From: Sipunculus nudus
Taxonomy: Eukaryota > Annelida > Sipuncula > Golfingiida > Sipunculidae
Direction: 5' to 3'
Assembly: GCA_026874595.1 (NCBI GenBank)
Contig: CM049310.1
Coordinates: 45,041,058 to 45,105,057, forward strand
DNA length: 64,000 nt
Below are positions 37,275 through 49,800 of this stretch, in pieces. The first letter of the stretch is position 1; each line of letters begins with the position of its first letter. The notes under the pieces are model-generated. The model did no database searches. It had not been told where the DNA came from and saw only the letters and a program-made list of their open reading frames with translations. The position numbers were made by a program, and so were the translations under genes.

Positions 37275-40094
37275 TTTAAAAAATTAATTGAGAATTTGCT
37301 GTGTACACTTTTCTGATTCCCTTTAATTTGCCTTTTCCAGGATGATATTTTTCAAAATTTTTTTGAAAATATTATATTTTGTTGTAATTAACCAACAAAC
37401 AAAGTCATTATTTTGTTGCAATATTTTTGGAGTTATTATGGTATATAATATGTAAACTCATTTCTGGAAAACTCCAGTTATGGGTGCATTTTACCCATGG
37501 CTGTGTTTTCTTTGAATGTACATTATCCAGCCCCTTTTCAGCTTGAAGCAGTAACCAACTTTGATTAAGTAAGTGACTATGTTTTCCCTGTTTACACAAT
37601 TCTGATTTTTGAGAACTAGGTACAGCAGGTATTTGTACAGAATTCATTTCTTTCTGAATTGAAAATGGATAAACAGCGAGATAATTTAGACCTCACATCG
37701 ACCATGAAAGAAAATTTATACACATTATTGAAAACTTTATTGTTTACAGCTGACAATCAGTTGCATTTAGTCATGCCATACTTTCATGTGCTTGATGATT
37801 GGCTGTATAAAGAAATATATATTTCTGGAATTATTTAGCTTCATTATTCAACGTGTAGTGAATAAGTATTGATACAATTTGATTAAGTCTCAGGGTTTGA
37901 ACTGATTATCAAATGGCTAGGCTGCACCTGTATATATTATATTGCGTGTGCAGACTGTTGATTATATGTTCCATTCCTGCTTAGGATGACCATAAGGTCA
38001 TTCTCAGGTTTCTTTAAACTTCAGTCCTCCATGGTCTTTAAGAAAAAATTCATATTCTAGCTTGAGACGTGACATAAGGTGACCTATGAAATCAATCAGG
38101 GTTTACCCATGCATTATTCAGAGACAGAATGCCGGGGATAAGTGTCACAGGTGTCTGACGAGAAAAACTGATATACGAGCTTCTTTATGGCACACTGACC
38201 TCATGCCATTTAGAATTCTGAAAAGTCCTGTGGGAGATATTTGCGTATAGATCTTTCTCTAGAATGAAAGAACTCTTTAATTTTTTGGCCACTAATATAT
38301 ATGAATAGATGATGTGCTGTTCAAATTTTTTATTTCTGTGTAAAATGCTCTACGCCAAATATGCATTGTTGCTACCACCTGTCACTTTAAACAATCATTG
38401 TGATTGATTTTACAAGGATTGTACCATAGTACACATAATTCCCTTGTCCTTTTCTGAGAGTTATTTGCTTTTATTAGCTTAATTCTGAAATAAATTGAAA
38501 ATACAGGACCTCTGCAGGAAAAAAGGGAATTTTATATAACTATTTAAGGATTCATGGAACTATGCATGAGGAAAAACATGGATCCTAATGTTTAAGGATG
38601 TTTCAGTTTGGTACAGTATAAAGCTGAATGAAAATAAATTGTTGCAGGATTCTAGATCAGATTCATAATTTGTCTTAATGACTCAATTCTCATTTGGTAT
38701 TGGAAAATTAAAAAACCCTCATTTTTCCTTATTATGTTCCAAGACCATTGAGACTCCAGCCTTCCAGTTTCACTTGATTTTGAATAATGTGTGATCAACT
38801 GAATTTGCTTGTTGAACCTATTAATAGGACAACTACTTTATCGCACTGTTATAAAGATAACTCTGCATGATTATAATGGACACAATCTATTATCCCAGAA
38901 ACGTATTGAAAAATACATGAGCAGTTCACACTGTTGCAGCCACGGCTCACTTACATGTCTGGATCAGCTCAGGACAAGCAGGGCTGGTTGTTAAACTACT
39001 GTTAAGAGTACATGTCCTTATACTGCCTGTACTCTTAGAATTTAATAAACTTAAATTCTGCTCGACAAGTAAATCATTAAAATATATTCTTACCAAAGAT
39101 ACTGCTAAAAGCAAACCACCCAAATACTAAAACTCGGGATCCGGAACGACCAAAATAATTTTGGCAAGCCTAAGAATGTAATGTAGTATACTAAACAATG
39201 ATTTATACAGAAGTTTTATGAACAATAGTAGTGTTTGAGGGTGAAGACCACGATGTATGCGTTCCGGTAATTGCTAGGGCAGTTCGGCTGTGCTTGGTCT
39301 TACCTCTGTGCAAGTCAGTAAAAATGGAAAAATCACTCAAAATTATATGTCCATTAAAAATTATTTATTCTCATATCGCCTATGTCACTACGGGCATAAT
39401 AACCTTTAAAATGATGTAAGGCACACTGTTGTACACAACGCGGTTTTAGAGAACATTACAAACAGACGTGAACCAAATTCCTTTTATAAACTTGTATTAG
39501 ATGACATCATTACAGAGATGAAATAGCAGAGTCTTTAAACTTAAACCATAAACTTACCTTCGTTCACCCATTCCCCCTTCCCCTACTCATCAGTCCCACC
39601 ATAATTCATCCTCATTGTACATTAATTGACTGTTGAACACTGCCATCTTACTTCTTTTGTAGTTCTAAATAGCAGGGAGAGAGTCAGGATAAGCATTAAG
39701 TAGCTTGCACTCAGTTGACCTTTGAAGCTTGTAGTATGTGAAATTTCAATGCTATGTTTCACATCACATTGTACTTCCATATTCAGTATCAATTAAATAT
39801 CTCAAACAAACTGCCTTTATCCAGGATACAATGTAGTACATTTGATTTGTTTGCCATGGTGTGTACGTAATAGAAAAATTGAGCAGTGCATCAACTTACA
39901 TATCAGAGATTAAGATCATTTATATATAGATTGATGATGATTTCAAACAAGGTTCAGTGACACACTTGTACATACTATAATAAATTTCTGTTTAACTTAT
40001 TCTAGTTCACCAGTACATAACAGTTTAATTTCTGTAATATTTATTTATACTTCCTGTAGTGCCTGACATTCAGGACATCATTTCTTTGTTCCAG
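37275..40094. other. Plain intron between the two kinesin exons
   Basis: No exon, RNA gene or recognised repeat was seen. The last 60 bases are pyrimidine-rich and lead into the acceptor at 40094. Confidence 0.55.
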
Positions 40095-40152
40095 ACATTT
40101 GCATTTGACCACAGCTTCTGGTCAATGGAAGATTCAAGCCCCAAATTTGCAG
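40095..40152 (+). CDS. Kinesin-3 (KIF13A/B, Khc-73 type) motor domain exon
   Basis: This 58-nt exon follows a good acceptor (TTTGTTCCAG) and ends at GCAG before GTAGGT. It reads TFAFDHSFWSM then EDSSPKFA, plus the first base of a split Gly codon. The FxFDHxFWSM block followed by a short acidic/Ser stretch and K-[FY]-A-G is characteristic of kinesin-3 motors, and FWSM with KxAG fits KIF13/Khc-73 better than KIF1 (YWSH) or KIF16B. From memory, vertebrate KIF13 genes also break the coding sequence at this Gly, just before the QxxVFKCLGE and P-loop (GQTGSGKS) region. Kinesin-3 motors carry vesicles and endosomes toward microtubule plus ends. The P-loop, switch, FHA and tail regions are not in this window, so the following intron would exceed 23.8 kb. 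Orthology within kinesin-3 is inferred; no alignment was run. Confidence 0.88.
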
Positions 40153-41339
40153 GTAGGTAAAACTTCTCAGTGGATATCAGTGGTGGTTTATAAATATTGG
40201 ACCCCAACAGTAGCTTGACAGAAATATCAAAATACAAAGCTTTCAGGAATGGGGAAAGTGTTAGTGGAGTTTGAATTCATAACCAAATGTTTGACTTAAG
40301 GGATGTATGCATCAAATCACACATGCTGAAAATTTTAGTTTGACTGAGCTTTGCCACACTGTGTAATCTGTCATCAATTGTCATCATTAAACCTCTTGTT
40401 CTTTAATCCTGCCTTTTCCTGTGCAGTTTTGTGAACAATATATTGATTCAATACAATACAAAATTCATTACCTGTACCCACTGACTAAATCAATGAGAAA
40501 TTGTGTATCAATAATTAAAAAAAAAATCAAGTATATTCCATTTTTATAAGTTCAGCCTTAGGGTGACAAAGATAATATTTTAGGAAGATTGTGTTATCCT
40601 TGTCTTTGTGTGATCAAACAAAACATATCTGAATCAAGTCGATATAGAATTCAAGTTAACTCTGGCCGGATCAAAGATGAAAACAGTGGAAAATTGACCA
40701 TCATATTCTGGGAGTTTAGATATTAGCCAAGGGAGAGTGCATTTGTGGTTGAATTATTTCAACAGAGACTACAGTCATAGAGAAATCCCCAGCAGATGGC
40801 CTTAAAGCTTGCAGGAGTGCCCAGTGTTGGATCAGTCTAGACTGTTTTATGTGGAAGCTTCCAGTGTAGGAGCATTGTCCTGTTGAGTTGCTTATGAAAG
40901 GTAATCCTTCACAGTGGACCACTCCGATCGTTCTTCATGCTGTAACAGCAGCATTCCAAGACTCTTTGGAGGACAGATTTCATATAAATGGGACACAGTA
41001 AGGCAAATGCCTTCATCACCAAGTTGGTTTGTTATGTGGAATAGAATTAGACCAAAAGTATAAAGACCAGACAGCACAGCCTTGGAACAAAAGGAGGTAA
41101 AGACCAGAGGGACAAAAAATTTCCAGATGTTATTTTTGTTATTATTCAGGGCTCTGTGCTTTTCAGGACACTTTCTCCTTGAAATGCTGGCTTTCAGAAC
41201 TATTCTCTTTTGAAATGTCGACTTGCTTGGCTATGTTGTCATGGACTTGATGGTATAATATAATCATTTCCTTACATGCTCTTCATTTGTCAGAACATTA
41301 TTCTGGGGAGGTCAGATTGTTTTTCATGAAAGGCCATTC
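40153..41339. other. Plain intron after the second kinesin exon
   Basis: It begins with a consensus-like donor (GTAGGTAAA). No further exon was recognised; in particular, no frame encodes a kinesin P-loop. Confidence 0.55.
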
Positions 41340-41960
41340 CTTCTTTGGATAGTTACTTGAGGACCTGACCCTCATGGGGCAGTTATTTCCAGGACTATTC
41401 CTTTCAATGGATTGTTACTTCTAGCACCATTCTTCGTGGGATGATTATTCCCTGGGCCATTCCTTCTAAGGATAGTTACTTCCAGCACCATTCTTCTTGG
41501 GATTGTTATTCCTAGGACCATTCCTTCTTGGAATGGTTACTTCTAGGACCATTCCATCTCAGAATGGTTATTTCCTGGACCATTCCTTCTCTTAATGGGC
41601 ACATCCAGGACCTGTACTTCTTTGGATGGTTACATCCAGGACCATTCTTTCTTATGATTGTTACTTTCAAGACCATTTCCTCTTCAGATCATTACCTCTA
41701 GAACATTCCTCATGGGATGGTTACTTTTAGAACCATTTTTTCTTGAGATGTTTATTTCAGAACTATTCCTTCTGAAGATGGTTGTAGCCATGACCATTTA
41801 TTCTTGAGATGGCTATTCTATGTTAATTCTTGTATGAGATGTTTGTTTCCAGGACTGCTCCTTATGGAGGTATACCTAGATACAGGTTCCATTCATTCTA
41901 TAGATATTATGTTCAAGAACCATTTCTTCCAGAAATGGTTACTCTGTACTCCCTTTTTTT
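41340..41960. repeat. 30-31-bp minisatellite (GGTTACTTCCAGGACCATTCC type)
   Basis: About 20 diverged units follow the pattern GGATRGTTACTTCYAGGACC then ATTCCTTCTTG. Landmark GTTACT/GTTATT lies at 41352, 41382, 41414, 41443, 41475, 41505, 41536 and 41567, so the period is 29-32 bp. The period is not a multiple of three and the frames are interrupted, so it is not a protein repeat. Element D2 starts directly at its right end. Confidence 0.85.
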
Positions 41961-41961
41961 T

Positions 41962-42873
41962 AGCTCAGCTGACTATAAGTCATCTGAGCTATAGTCGTGG
42001 TCCTTTGTCCGTTGTCCAGCTGTCCGTCCGTTAACAGGGCACGTTATTAGTATAAATAAAAAATCAATACCTTAAATTTTGTCCAACTTTGGCAATGGCA
42101 TGTTTTTTACCTGTATGCACTGTTGATTTAATTTTCACTGCATAAATACATAAGGATTTAATCTTTTAAAATCTGAAATTTCAAAGGAATTTATTTAAAA
42201 GAGTTGCTTTTATTCAAGTTTCCATACACCATGTCAAGTGTTGTTTACACCTAGCCCACCTAGTAGTACAGCCTTCACTTGCATTATGTAACCCACCCCA
42301 GGCAGCTTGCCTAGGCTCAGCTTGGCCACTGCTAGCAGGCTTCCCCTCTGCCCTGCACTCCCCCCCCCAGATGGTGCATTAACTAGATGATTGTTATAAT
42401 TTTCTGTATTTTATTTTATTCTTGGCTGTGCTACATTTTAGATTTTGTATTGTACCACCAGGGTTACAATGATTAAAGTGCACATCTAATTGTGTCCACA
42501 ATGTGGTGTATTGCTATGATAGTGTGGATGTTGATCAGATAGGTAATTCCTTATAAAATTAAATACATTATTCCCTTGAAAGTAAAATAAAGGTATTAGT
42601 CCATTCTGTCCACTTGCCTGTCCATCTGTAAATTTTTCATATGCATCACAGTATCTCAAAACTTTTGCTGTTTTTCTTCATGACAGTCTTGTCAGAGTAT
42701 TAGTTTGCAATCATATATTTAGAACTTAACTATAACCAAGTAGGAGGGCCCCTTTCCTTGTAGCTTCTCATATGCTTATATAAATGAAAAACATTACAAT
42801 AGAATATTTTGCATATTTTGCATTTGCAAAAGTTTCAAACTTAAGCTGAGTGCCGTGACCCATGGGTCCCTTG
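41962..42873 (+). mobile_element. Element D2: internally deleted, both ends intact
   Basis: D2 is a 912-bp copy with the standard head hairpin, a short GTCC run and a good tail (GCTGAGTGCCGTGACC, GACCCATGGGTC, CCCTTG). Compared with D1 it lacks most of the first 600 bp and about 300 bp further in. A C-run occurs at 42360-42368, in the same place as in D1. Intact ends with a shortened interior are typical of non-autonomous elements. Confidence 0.8.
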
Positions 42874-43216
42874 TTTTAGATAATTGCTTCTAAGATGGTT
42901 CCATCTTCAGATGGCCCCTTATTTTGACTTAGCTCTATACATTGTTGCATTTTACACTGGTTCCTTCCCAAGATATTTGCTTCATTTAATGAAATAAGGA
43001 ACATGGGTTGTATGCCCAAATACTCCATTTAGTGCATGTCTAGTGAAAAGAAAGCTGCAGTATAGAATCTGTGCTGTGATGAAATGGTTTCCAATGTGAT
43101 TTAAAAATTTACCCATGTTTATAATAAAAAGAACAGCTGACGTCAGGAAAATTGTTCATATGTGAAACTGATTGTCCTTATCATCTGTGCATAGTACTCT
43201 ACCAGCACGATCGATA

Positions 43217-43491
43217 GGCCAAAAAAAATAAAAGGTATGGCCGCCTGCATCAAACATTTTTATTTTGATTTTCATCTTTCAAGAAGATAAAATAATACAA
43301 TCTTGATAAGATTTCCTTTGTTCTGTAGTGCTTTAACCTGTTAAGCAAAAATCCCTGCTATTTTCATGCTTTTCCCTAATCATATGACATTTTATCGAAA
43401 CATACAAAAAAGGTAAAAAATTAAATACCGCCCGCTCGCAGTGGTTTCTGAAAAAAAGTGCCTTAGAACCATACCTTTTATTTTTTTGGCC
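43217..43491. mobile_element. MITE with 23-24-bp terminal inverted repeats
   Basis: The left end GGCCAAAAAAAATAAAAGG (continuing TATGG) and right end CCATACCTTTTATTTTTTTGG (then CC) are inverted repeats that differ by one A in the homopolymer. The element is 275 bp, AT-rich and non-coding. Flanks are ATA on the left and TTA on the right, so no clear target-site duplication can be read. The superfamily is unknown. It lies 14 bp left of the E head. Confidence 0.85.
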
Positions 43492-45029
43492 TTAAACCTA
43501 TTTTTAGCAAACCTGTGAGCTTATGTGATGGTGCGGTGTCGTGCGTCATGCGTCGTGCGTCGTCTGTACGTTAACCATAGCTATCTCAAAAACGGCAGGA
43601 GCTAGCATTGCGAAATTTTTTACAAATAATCAGTCATCCAAAAAACTATATCAGATTTTGTTTATTTTTTTCCTAACTGCATTTTCATAGATTTTATAGG
43701 GAAAAAGCTAAAAAAAGTTATAAAAATCTTCTTCTCCGAAACTGTCCAGCCAAATTGTCCAATATTTCACAGAAATGATCCCTGGAACAATCTTTCTCAA
43801 GTTTGTTTGATTGGTTCCAGTTCGGAGATTTTAGGCCGAGTTACAGGAGGTTGAACTTTGTTAACTGTGCAAAAAAGCATATTAAAATTTAAATCTCAGA
43901 AACGGCTGGAGCTATCATCACCAAATTTTATGCCAATATTGGTCACATTGAGGTATTGGTGGCGCCACCTGCATCGGCCTTTTTTGTACGGGGTCATTAG
44001 TGCCTGTATCACACTGAGGACTACAAAAAACTTCTTCTCTGAAACCAAAATGTTTAATATTGCACAGAAATGATCCTAGGGTAGTGCTTTATGAAGTTTG
44101 TTCAAATGGTCTCTTTTCAGTGACTTTTGGCTAAGTTATGGGAAGCTGAATTTAGTCATATGCCATAACAGCCCATTTTAGCTCAGTGGCTAAAAAGATC
44201 TTCTTCTCAAAAACCACTGGGCCAAATTCTTAAATCTCACACATTAATTATCCTCAGATGATGATAATTCAAGTTTGTTCAAATGGTTTTGGTTCAGTGC
44301 TTTTTGGCTGAGTTACGGGAAGCTGAACTTAGCCAGTTTGCTGTATCTTCCTATATGAGTTATAAACGTTTTTAGAATGATGCCACTGAAGCCAGTTTGT
44401 TAAATATTTTACAAGAATAATCCCTACAATAATTCTTATAATAATTGTCATTAATGGTTCCACATGAATGATTTTCTGGCTGAATAATTGAGATTGAATT
44501 GAGTCATTTTACTATATATGTTAGCTGTGTGATGCTGTTACATTAGCCTGGCATCAGTTTATCAGCATCTATTACATCATGCCACTAGACATTTAGATTT
44601 CAGGTTATCTTTGGTTAATATTGACAAGAAAGTTTTTTTAAAAGCTTTTAAAAAATTTAGATATATGATTTAAGTTATTCATCATACCAGGCAATGTTAC
44701 AATCATGGATATATTCAGCTCTCTGTGGCTATATAAAGACAACTGTACTTAGATTATAAATTATTGGTATCCCTACTCAACTTAATTCAAGAATTTGCCA
44801 TCAATGAGATATATCTGTATTTTAATTTTGCATTCAGTATGCATCCGTAATAATTTTACATATATTCCTGATTTTTTTTTATAAAAAAGTCAGCTGAAAA
44901 GCATTTTGTATTGGGAAAATAAATTTCAAAGTTATTTCAAGTAGGGACCTTTTTTGTGTACAGATGGCAGCACTTGGTTTACTATTGGCAGCTTGCCAGA
45001 GCCTTAATGTTGGCCATTAGCCAAGATGA

Positions 45030-45370
45030 TGTCAGCTCTATAAATAGTTTTGGCACAGTGCCAGGATTGGAAGAAGTGCAGCCAGGTATAAGTCAAGAGT
45101 TCACTCAGTGCAGTAGCTGCATTCTATTTATAGCTTTGGCAGACTGCTCACTGCATCATATTTGGCACCAAAGTTCAGCCTGAATCTATTTATAGCTTTG
45201 GTAGACTGCCAACTGTGTCAGATAATGCAACAGGTCAAGAGTTCACTCAGTGCAGCCAGGAACATGTCAAAAGTTCACTCAGTCTAGCCAGGTGTGGGTC
45301 AAGAGTTCACTCAGTGCAGTAGCTTGAGGCAGCAATTTGTCACAGGTCACTCAGGGGCAAGTGCCTTACT
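45030..45370. repeat. Degenerate repeat with GTTCACTCAGTGCAG words
   Basis: AGTTCACTCAGTGCAG and close variants recur at about 45096, 45239, 45272 and 45304. ATTTATAGCTTTGG recurs at about 45126 and 45187. Spacing is irregular (30-60 bp for the closer ones). It lies inside the proposed limits of element E but may be older host sequence. Confidence 0.6.
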
Positions 45371-45746
45371 CACCTAAGCCTTGTCAGCCCAGTGCATCAA
45401 ACTCTGTGAATGTTTGATGTATTGGACTAATATTTTGACCTGTCTATGCGTCTTTGATGGTATTCTCATTAACAAGACAGGTGGTGCCACCTACATTGAC
45501 TTTTGCAGTGTATGCGCCTGCTTATTTCTACAGAGGAATTTGATACATCAGCCTAAAATTGGGCATGTTAATACATATCGGGTAGCTTTATAATGTACAA
45601 GACATGTGGCGCCACCTACAATAATTTTTGCACAATGTATGTCCCTGCTTATTTCACTAGAGGTGTTTGACATATCAGTCTGACATTGGGCATATTAATA
45701 TATCTCTTTGTTGTATATAAGACTGGTGGTGCCAGCTACAATCATT

Positions 45747-46641
45747 GTATCCGCCAAAACAGAGTTTTGCGGATACTATGTTTTCAGTCGGACGCCATCG
45801 CCGCAAAGGTTTCCGGAGAACTCCTCCATAACCATGGGGCATACTTTTTTAAAATTCGGAATAATGATCAGTCACATGTGAACTGCTGCGCCTTCATTTT
45901 TGGTTGACCTCTGACCTTTCCTCGCTGCCCAGCGTCAATTTGTGCATCTGTTTCCACACATAAACCCACATATCTGGGGAACTGTTTGACCGATCAGGCT
46001 AAAAATTTTGCACAAATGTAGCCCTTTGATAGCTTTATAACATACACTATAAATGGTGGCGCCACCTGCAACCACTTATGCACAGCGTCCATCTGCTCAT
46101 CTGCTTTGGGATAAAATAACTCATATCTCAAAAGTGGTTTGACTTATCGACCTGAAATTTTGCAGGTTTATACATTCTGGACAGTTTTCTTGATTTTATG
46201 ACAGGTGGCGCCACCTACATTCACGTTACTCTGCAGACATCCAAGGTCATATCTCGGGAACCGTTTGACCGATTTGGCCAAAATTTTGCTTGTGTTTAGA
46301 TCTCACATAGCTCTTCATCATAGGCAAAACTGGTGGCGCCACCTGCAACCACTTATGCACAGCGTCCATCTGTTCATCTGCCTTGGGATAAAATCACTCA
46401 TATCTCAGCAGTGGTTTGACTTATCCACCTAAAATTTTGCAGGTTTATACATCCTGGACAATTTTCTAACTTTTATGACAGGTGGCACCACCTACATTCA
46501 CGTTTAAGCTGCAGACATCCATGCTAATATGCAACACACCTCACTCTACTCTCCTTGCCACTTAATCCATGCCTCACTTCACCTGTCCGGCTCTGATTTT
46601 GGCAGATACACATAGTAGCTTGTCGACTACCCATATTCTGG
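45747..46641 (+). mobile_element. Element B3 inserted in element E
   Basis: B3 is an 895-bp B copy with an intact 5' hairpin (GTATCCGCCAAAAC, AGA, GTTTTGCGGATAC), GGTGGCGCCACC at 46055, 46204 and 46332, and a 3' hairpin with one arm altered (GTAGCTTGTCGACTAC). It ends CTGG, flanked by TT on both sides. CTGG in place of CTAG still fits CTRR. Confidence 0.85.
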
Positions 46642-46814
46642 TTTTAAAATGTCCTAGTCTGAAACTTGCAGGTTGGAAACGTCCATTTTGCTGAAATCAT
46701 AATGACTAAGTAGGATATGCAGGACATAAGAGGATCAATATTAAATTTTAAAAATAAACCTCAATTTATACTCCTAAACTTTGCACAGGTTCGCATTAGG
46801 CCTGTAGGCCTTGT

Positions 46815-49800
46815 TTCAAAGCTTCAGTGCTTTTATCAGTTTGAGTAATTTTTTTTTCTCACTCCAGGTACAGATATGACTACTGCCATGTCAAAAAAAT
46901 GCTGTGATATTTTGCATGCAGATACATATTCTTTTATGTGGTGCTTTATCCTTGCCTTGGTCTGTCAGATAGAGCTTTACAACCAAGCAGATGAAAATTA
47001 CCTGTTTCTTCAGCTGATAGTGTGAAACCTATCTTCTGGTGTCAAGTCCATGTGCTGCCCCTGGTGCATAGAAGTGCTGATAATTAAACACCTAAGGATT
47101 TTGTATTGCCACCAATACAGAGACGAAACCAAAGAGATAATATCATTCCCCTATTCCCTCTTCATGTGGGCTGGTACTAAGATCCACTTTCACCAATATG
47201 TCCTTTGATGATGAAAGGAACCAGCTGGTGAGTTAATTATGTGACTTAGAAACATCTACGTAATTCCTTCTGAACAAGATGCTTCTTTGAAAGAAGTAGT
47301 TGTGAGAGACTCCTTTGTTTTAGTAGTAGGTCACAGTGAGCAGCTTCTCTCTCTCTGTCTCTCTTTCTCTTTTTTTTTCTCTCTCTCTCTCTGTATATAT
47401 ATATATATACAATATAACATATTTATTTGTGGTTTGATCATTTAAAGAAAACAATATGATGAAGTAATCTCAGAGACAGACAGCCATTTCTAGAATTATA
47501 GGAAATGATTCTGCTCTAAATGATTCGCCACTAAAGTATTTTTTATATGTATATTAATATAATATGTTATTGTATGCTAGAGGATAGATCCTTTGTAATA
47601 AAATAAATTGTGCTTATTTGATTCATTTTGAAAGTAGATGTTATAAAAATTACACTGAAAGAACTCTCCTGTATAAGATATCTTTGCAATTTGGATTATT
47701 TTTTTTTTATTTTATAACTAACTTACCATAGATAAACTGACAGGTTTATAGAATCATGAATACAGGAATAGATTAATATCCCCCAGGTCTTGGTATATTA
47801 CATCAGGTCAAGAAAGATCAGACTAGTATAGAAAACAAGACTTTAGACATCATATTGCTTGACATGCCTGTTATTTTATAGAAAACCCTCGGCCATTTAA
47901 AAGGCATAAACAGCAAATATTTTTTTCTTTTTTAAGTCTGTATAAAGCTTCTGCAAGATAGCTCCACAGAATATTGAAACCATAAACATGTCCCTGGTGT
48001 GCATCTTATCAGACAGCAGGAACACATGCAGATACAACCATAAAAAATATAAAAGGTCTTTTATGAATGTCTGAAAATCTGTTTTATTTGTTTGTGTACT
48101 ATGAACATGTCTGAGATATGGGAATATAAAATGTTGAACTGCTGGGTTGTCTGCTGGTCGCTATATTCCTGTTTGTACTTTTGCCTTTGATTCTGAAGTG
48201 GCAGGTATGTCTGTTATAAAGTCTCTCATGGATCAGCAGGATAATGGAGAATGGACAATCCTGCAGGAACCTTAGAGAAAATCTTTATAACACAGTGCCT
48301 TGAAAGGATACTCTGAGATAAGAGTACAAAAAGAACAGTCAGAAAACACAGGCACACAGAGTACAGCCAAAATACAACAAGAATACAGCCAGAATACTCA
48401 ATGAAAAAGACAAATTGTCAAACCATTGTAAAACCTGGGAAAACTATTACCTCTCCCATGAAAGTAACAAATACTGTATATCGTATTTCATCTAATTGTT
48501 TGACCATCAAAAAATAAATAAATTTTACAGAGGTTGAATGAATGGAGGATATTTAGAAATTATTACTCAGCAAATCACATCATGGTCGAATAAATAGAAT
48601 CACTTTACTGTCAGGGTTCATCAGCCATCACCTAAGTTCATGGTTGGGTCTCACTGGTGGTCCAATAAAGCTGTATCTTCATGTACGCTATTAAAAACTG
48701 TCAGGTGACAATATAATAGGTTCCAAAATAAATGTTATCCACTATATGTTCAACCCTGTTTGCTTGTTTGGCTTTTTTTTTAACAGTTGATTAAATAATT
48801 TGATAGTTTGGTTAAATTTCATGGTTGCATATCCTGGTGTTGGCAGTGGTTTTTGCTCTCTGTGTGTTTTCTAGTTGTTGCTTTTATTAGGATTCAGACC
48901 CAGGTTATAATATGTCTAGAAATATGTAATAGTTTTTTTCAGGATACCTTGACCAAGTACCTTGCTGAGTATTAAGATTAACTATGCAGATTGAGTCTTT
49001 ACAGTAATATTATACTTCTACTCTTGCTTAATGGCAGAGAGAAGAAAATGTTTGATTGAGACTCTGCAAGATTAAACATATTTTGTTCACAACAACCATT
49101 AAATGTATACTGCTTTTCCTGTAATAATGTGAGGTTAGACAAAAATACAGAAGACATGCATAGAAATAGGTAGAGAAGTTGAAGGAGAAAGGTTATTCAT
49201 GTTCTTTAGTATAATATTCCAGAGATCTGCTTAGAAATACATTGTACTAAGATGCTAACCAATTATTTTCAGTCATTTTCAGTTCTTCATGAATCCGTTA
49301 ATATGCTACAGTTTCTGCATGGTTCTGTTTAGAAAAATTGTCTTTATAAATAGTACTAACAAGTAAAATTTGTTGGTTATATAGTTTTGTATTTTGTAAT
49401 CTGCATGGTATTTCAGACTGTTGAGTCTATTTAATGTCATTATGATCAAGATCTTGTAAGATAGAACACAATTTATGAGAGGATCATTGATATACCAAAT
49501 GGATATTACTAATTGCCTACATTATTTATAAAGATATGTCCTAGTAAACAAGATTTCATTATGGATTTTCAGTAGATAGTTTTCTCTCTGAGTTAATTTG
49601 ATTGCTTCCACCTACACTACAATACATATATAAATCAGGCAGTTGAGCCTGTTGCAGAGCCTTGAGCATTGAGATGTATTTGATACTGAAAGAGAAAAAC
49701 ATGCAAATGAAGAAAATGTGTATCACTGATTGTAATGTTAATATGTAAAGACAAATGTCTTCCTTGACATGATTTCTTAGGTATTTCTCATAGAATATCC

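Larger units (their letters stand above)
43506..46813 (+). mobile_element. Element E: Helentron-like repeat carrying B3
   Basis: The 5' end TTTTT then AGCAAACCTGTGAGC leads into GTCGTGC/GTCATGC repeats. The 3' end has the inverted match CACAGGTTCGC (46784-46794), the hairpin AGGCC-TGTA-GGCCT and TTG before TT. Inside are about three units of 135 bp (43728, 44031, 44202; landmark AAGTTTGTTYRAATGGT) and units of about 120-125 bp with GGTGGYGCCACC (45480, 45605, 45724). B3 is inserted at 45747. The GGCCT-hairpin-TTGTTT terminus is, from memory, common in bivalves. The middle (44500-45370) is less certain as part of the same element. Confidence 0.68.

Noticed and set aside
47170-47235. Possible exon ending at a GTGAGT donor (47228)
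   Set aside because: No pyrimidine-rich acceptor precedes it and the frame does not resemble the expected kinesin QxxVFKCLGE or P-loop segment.
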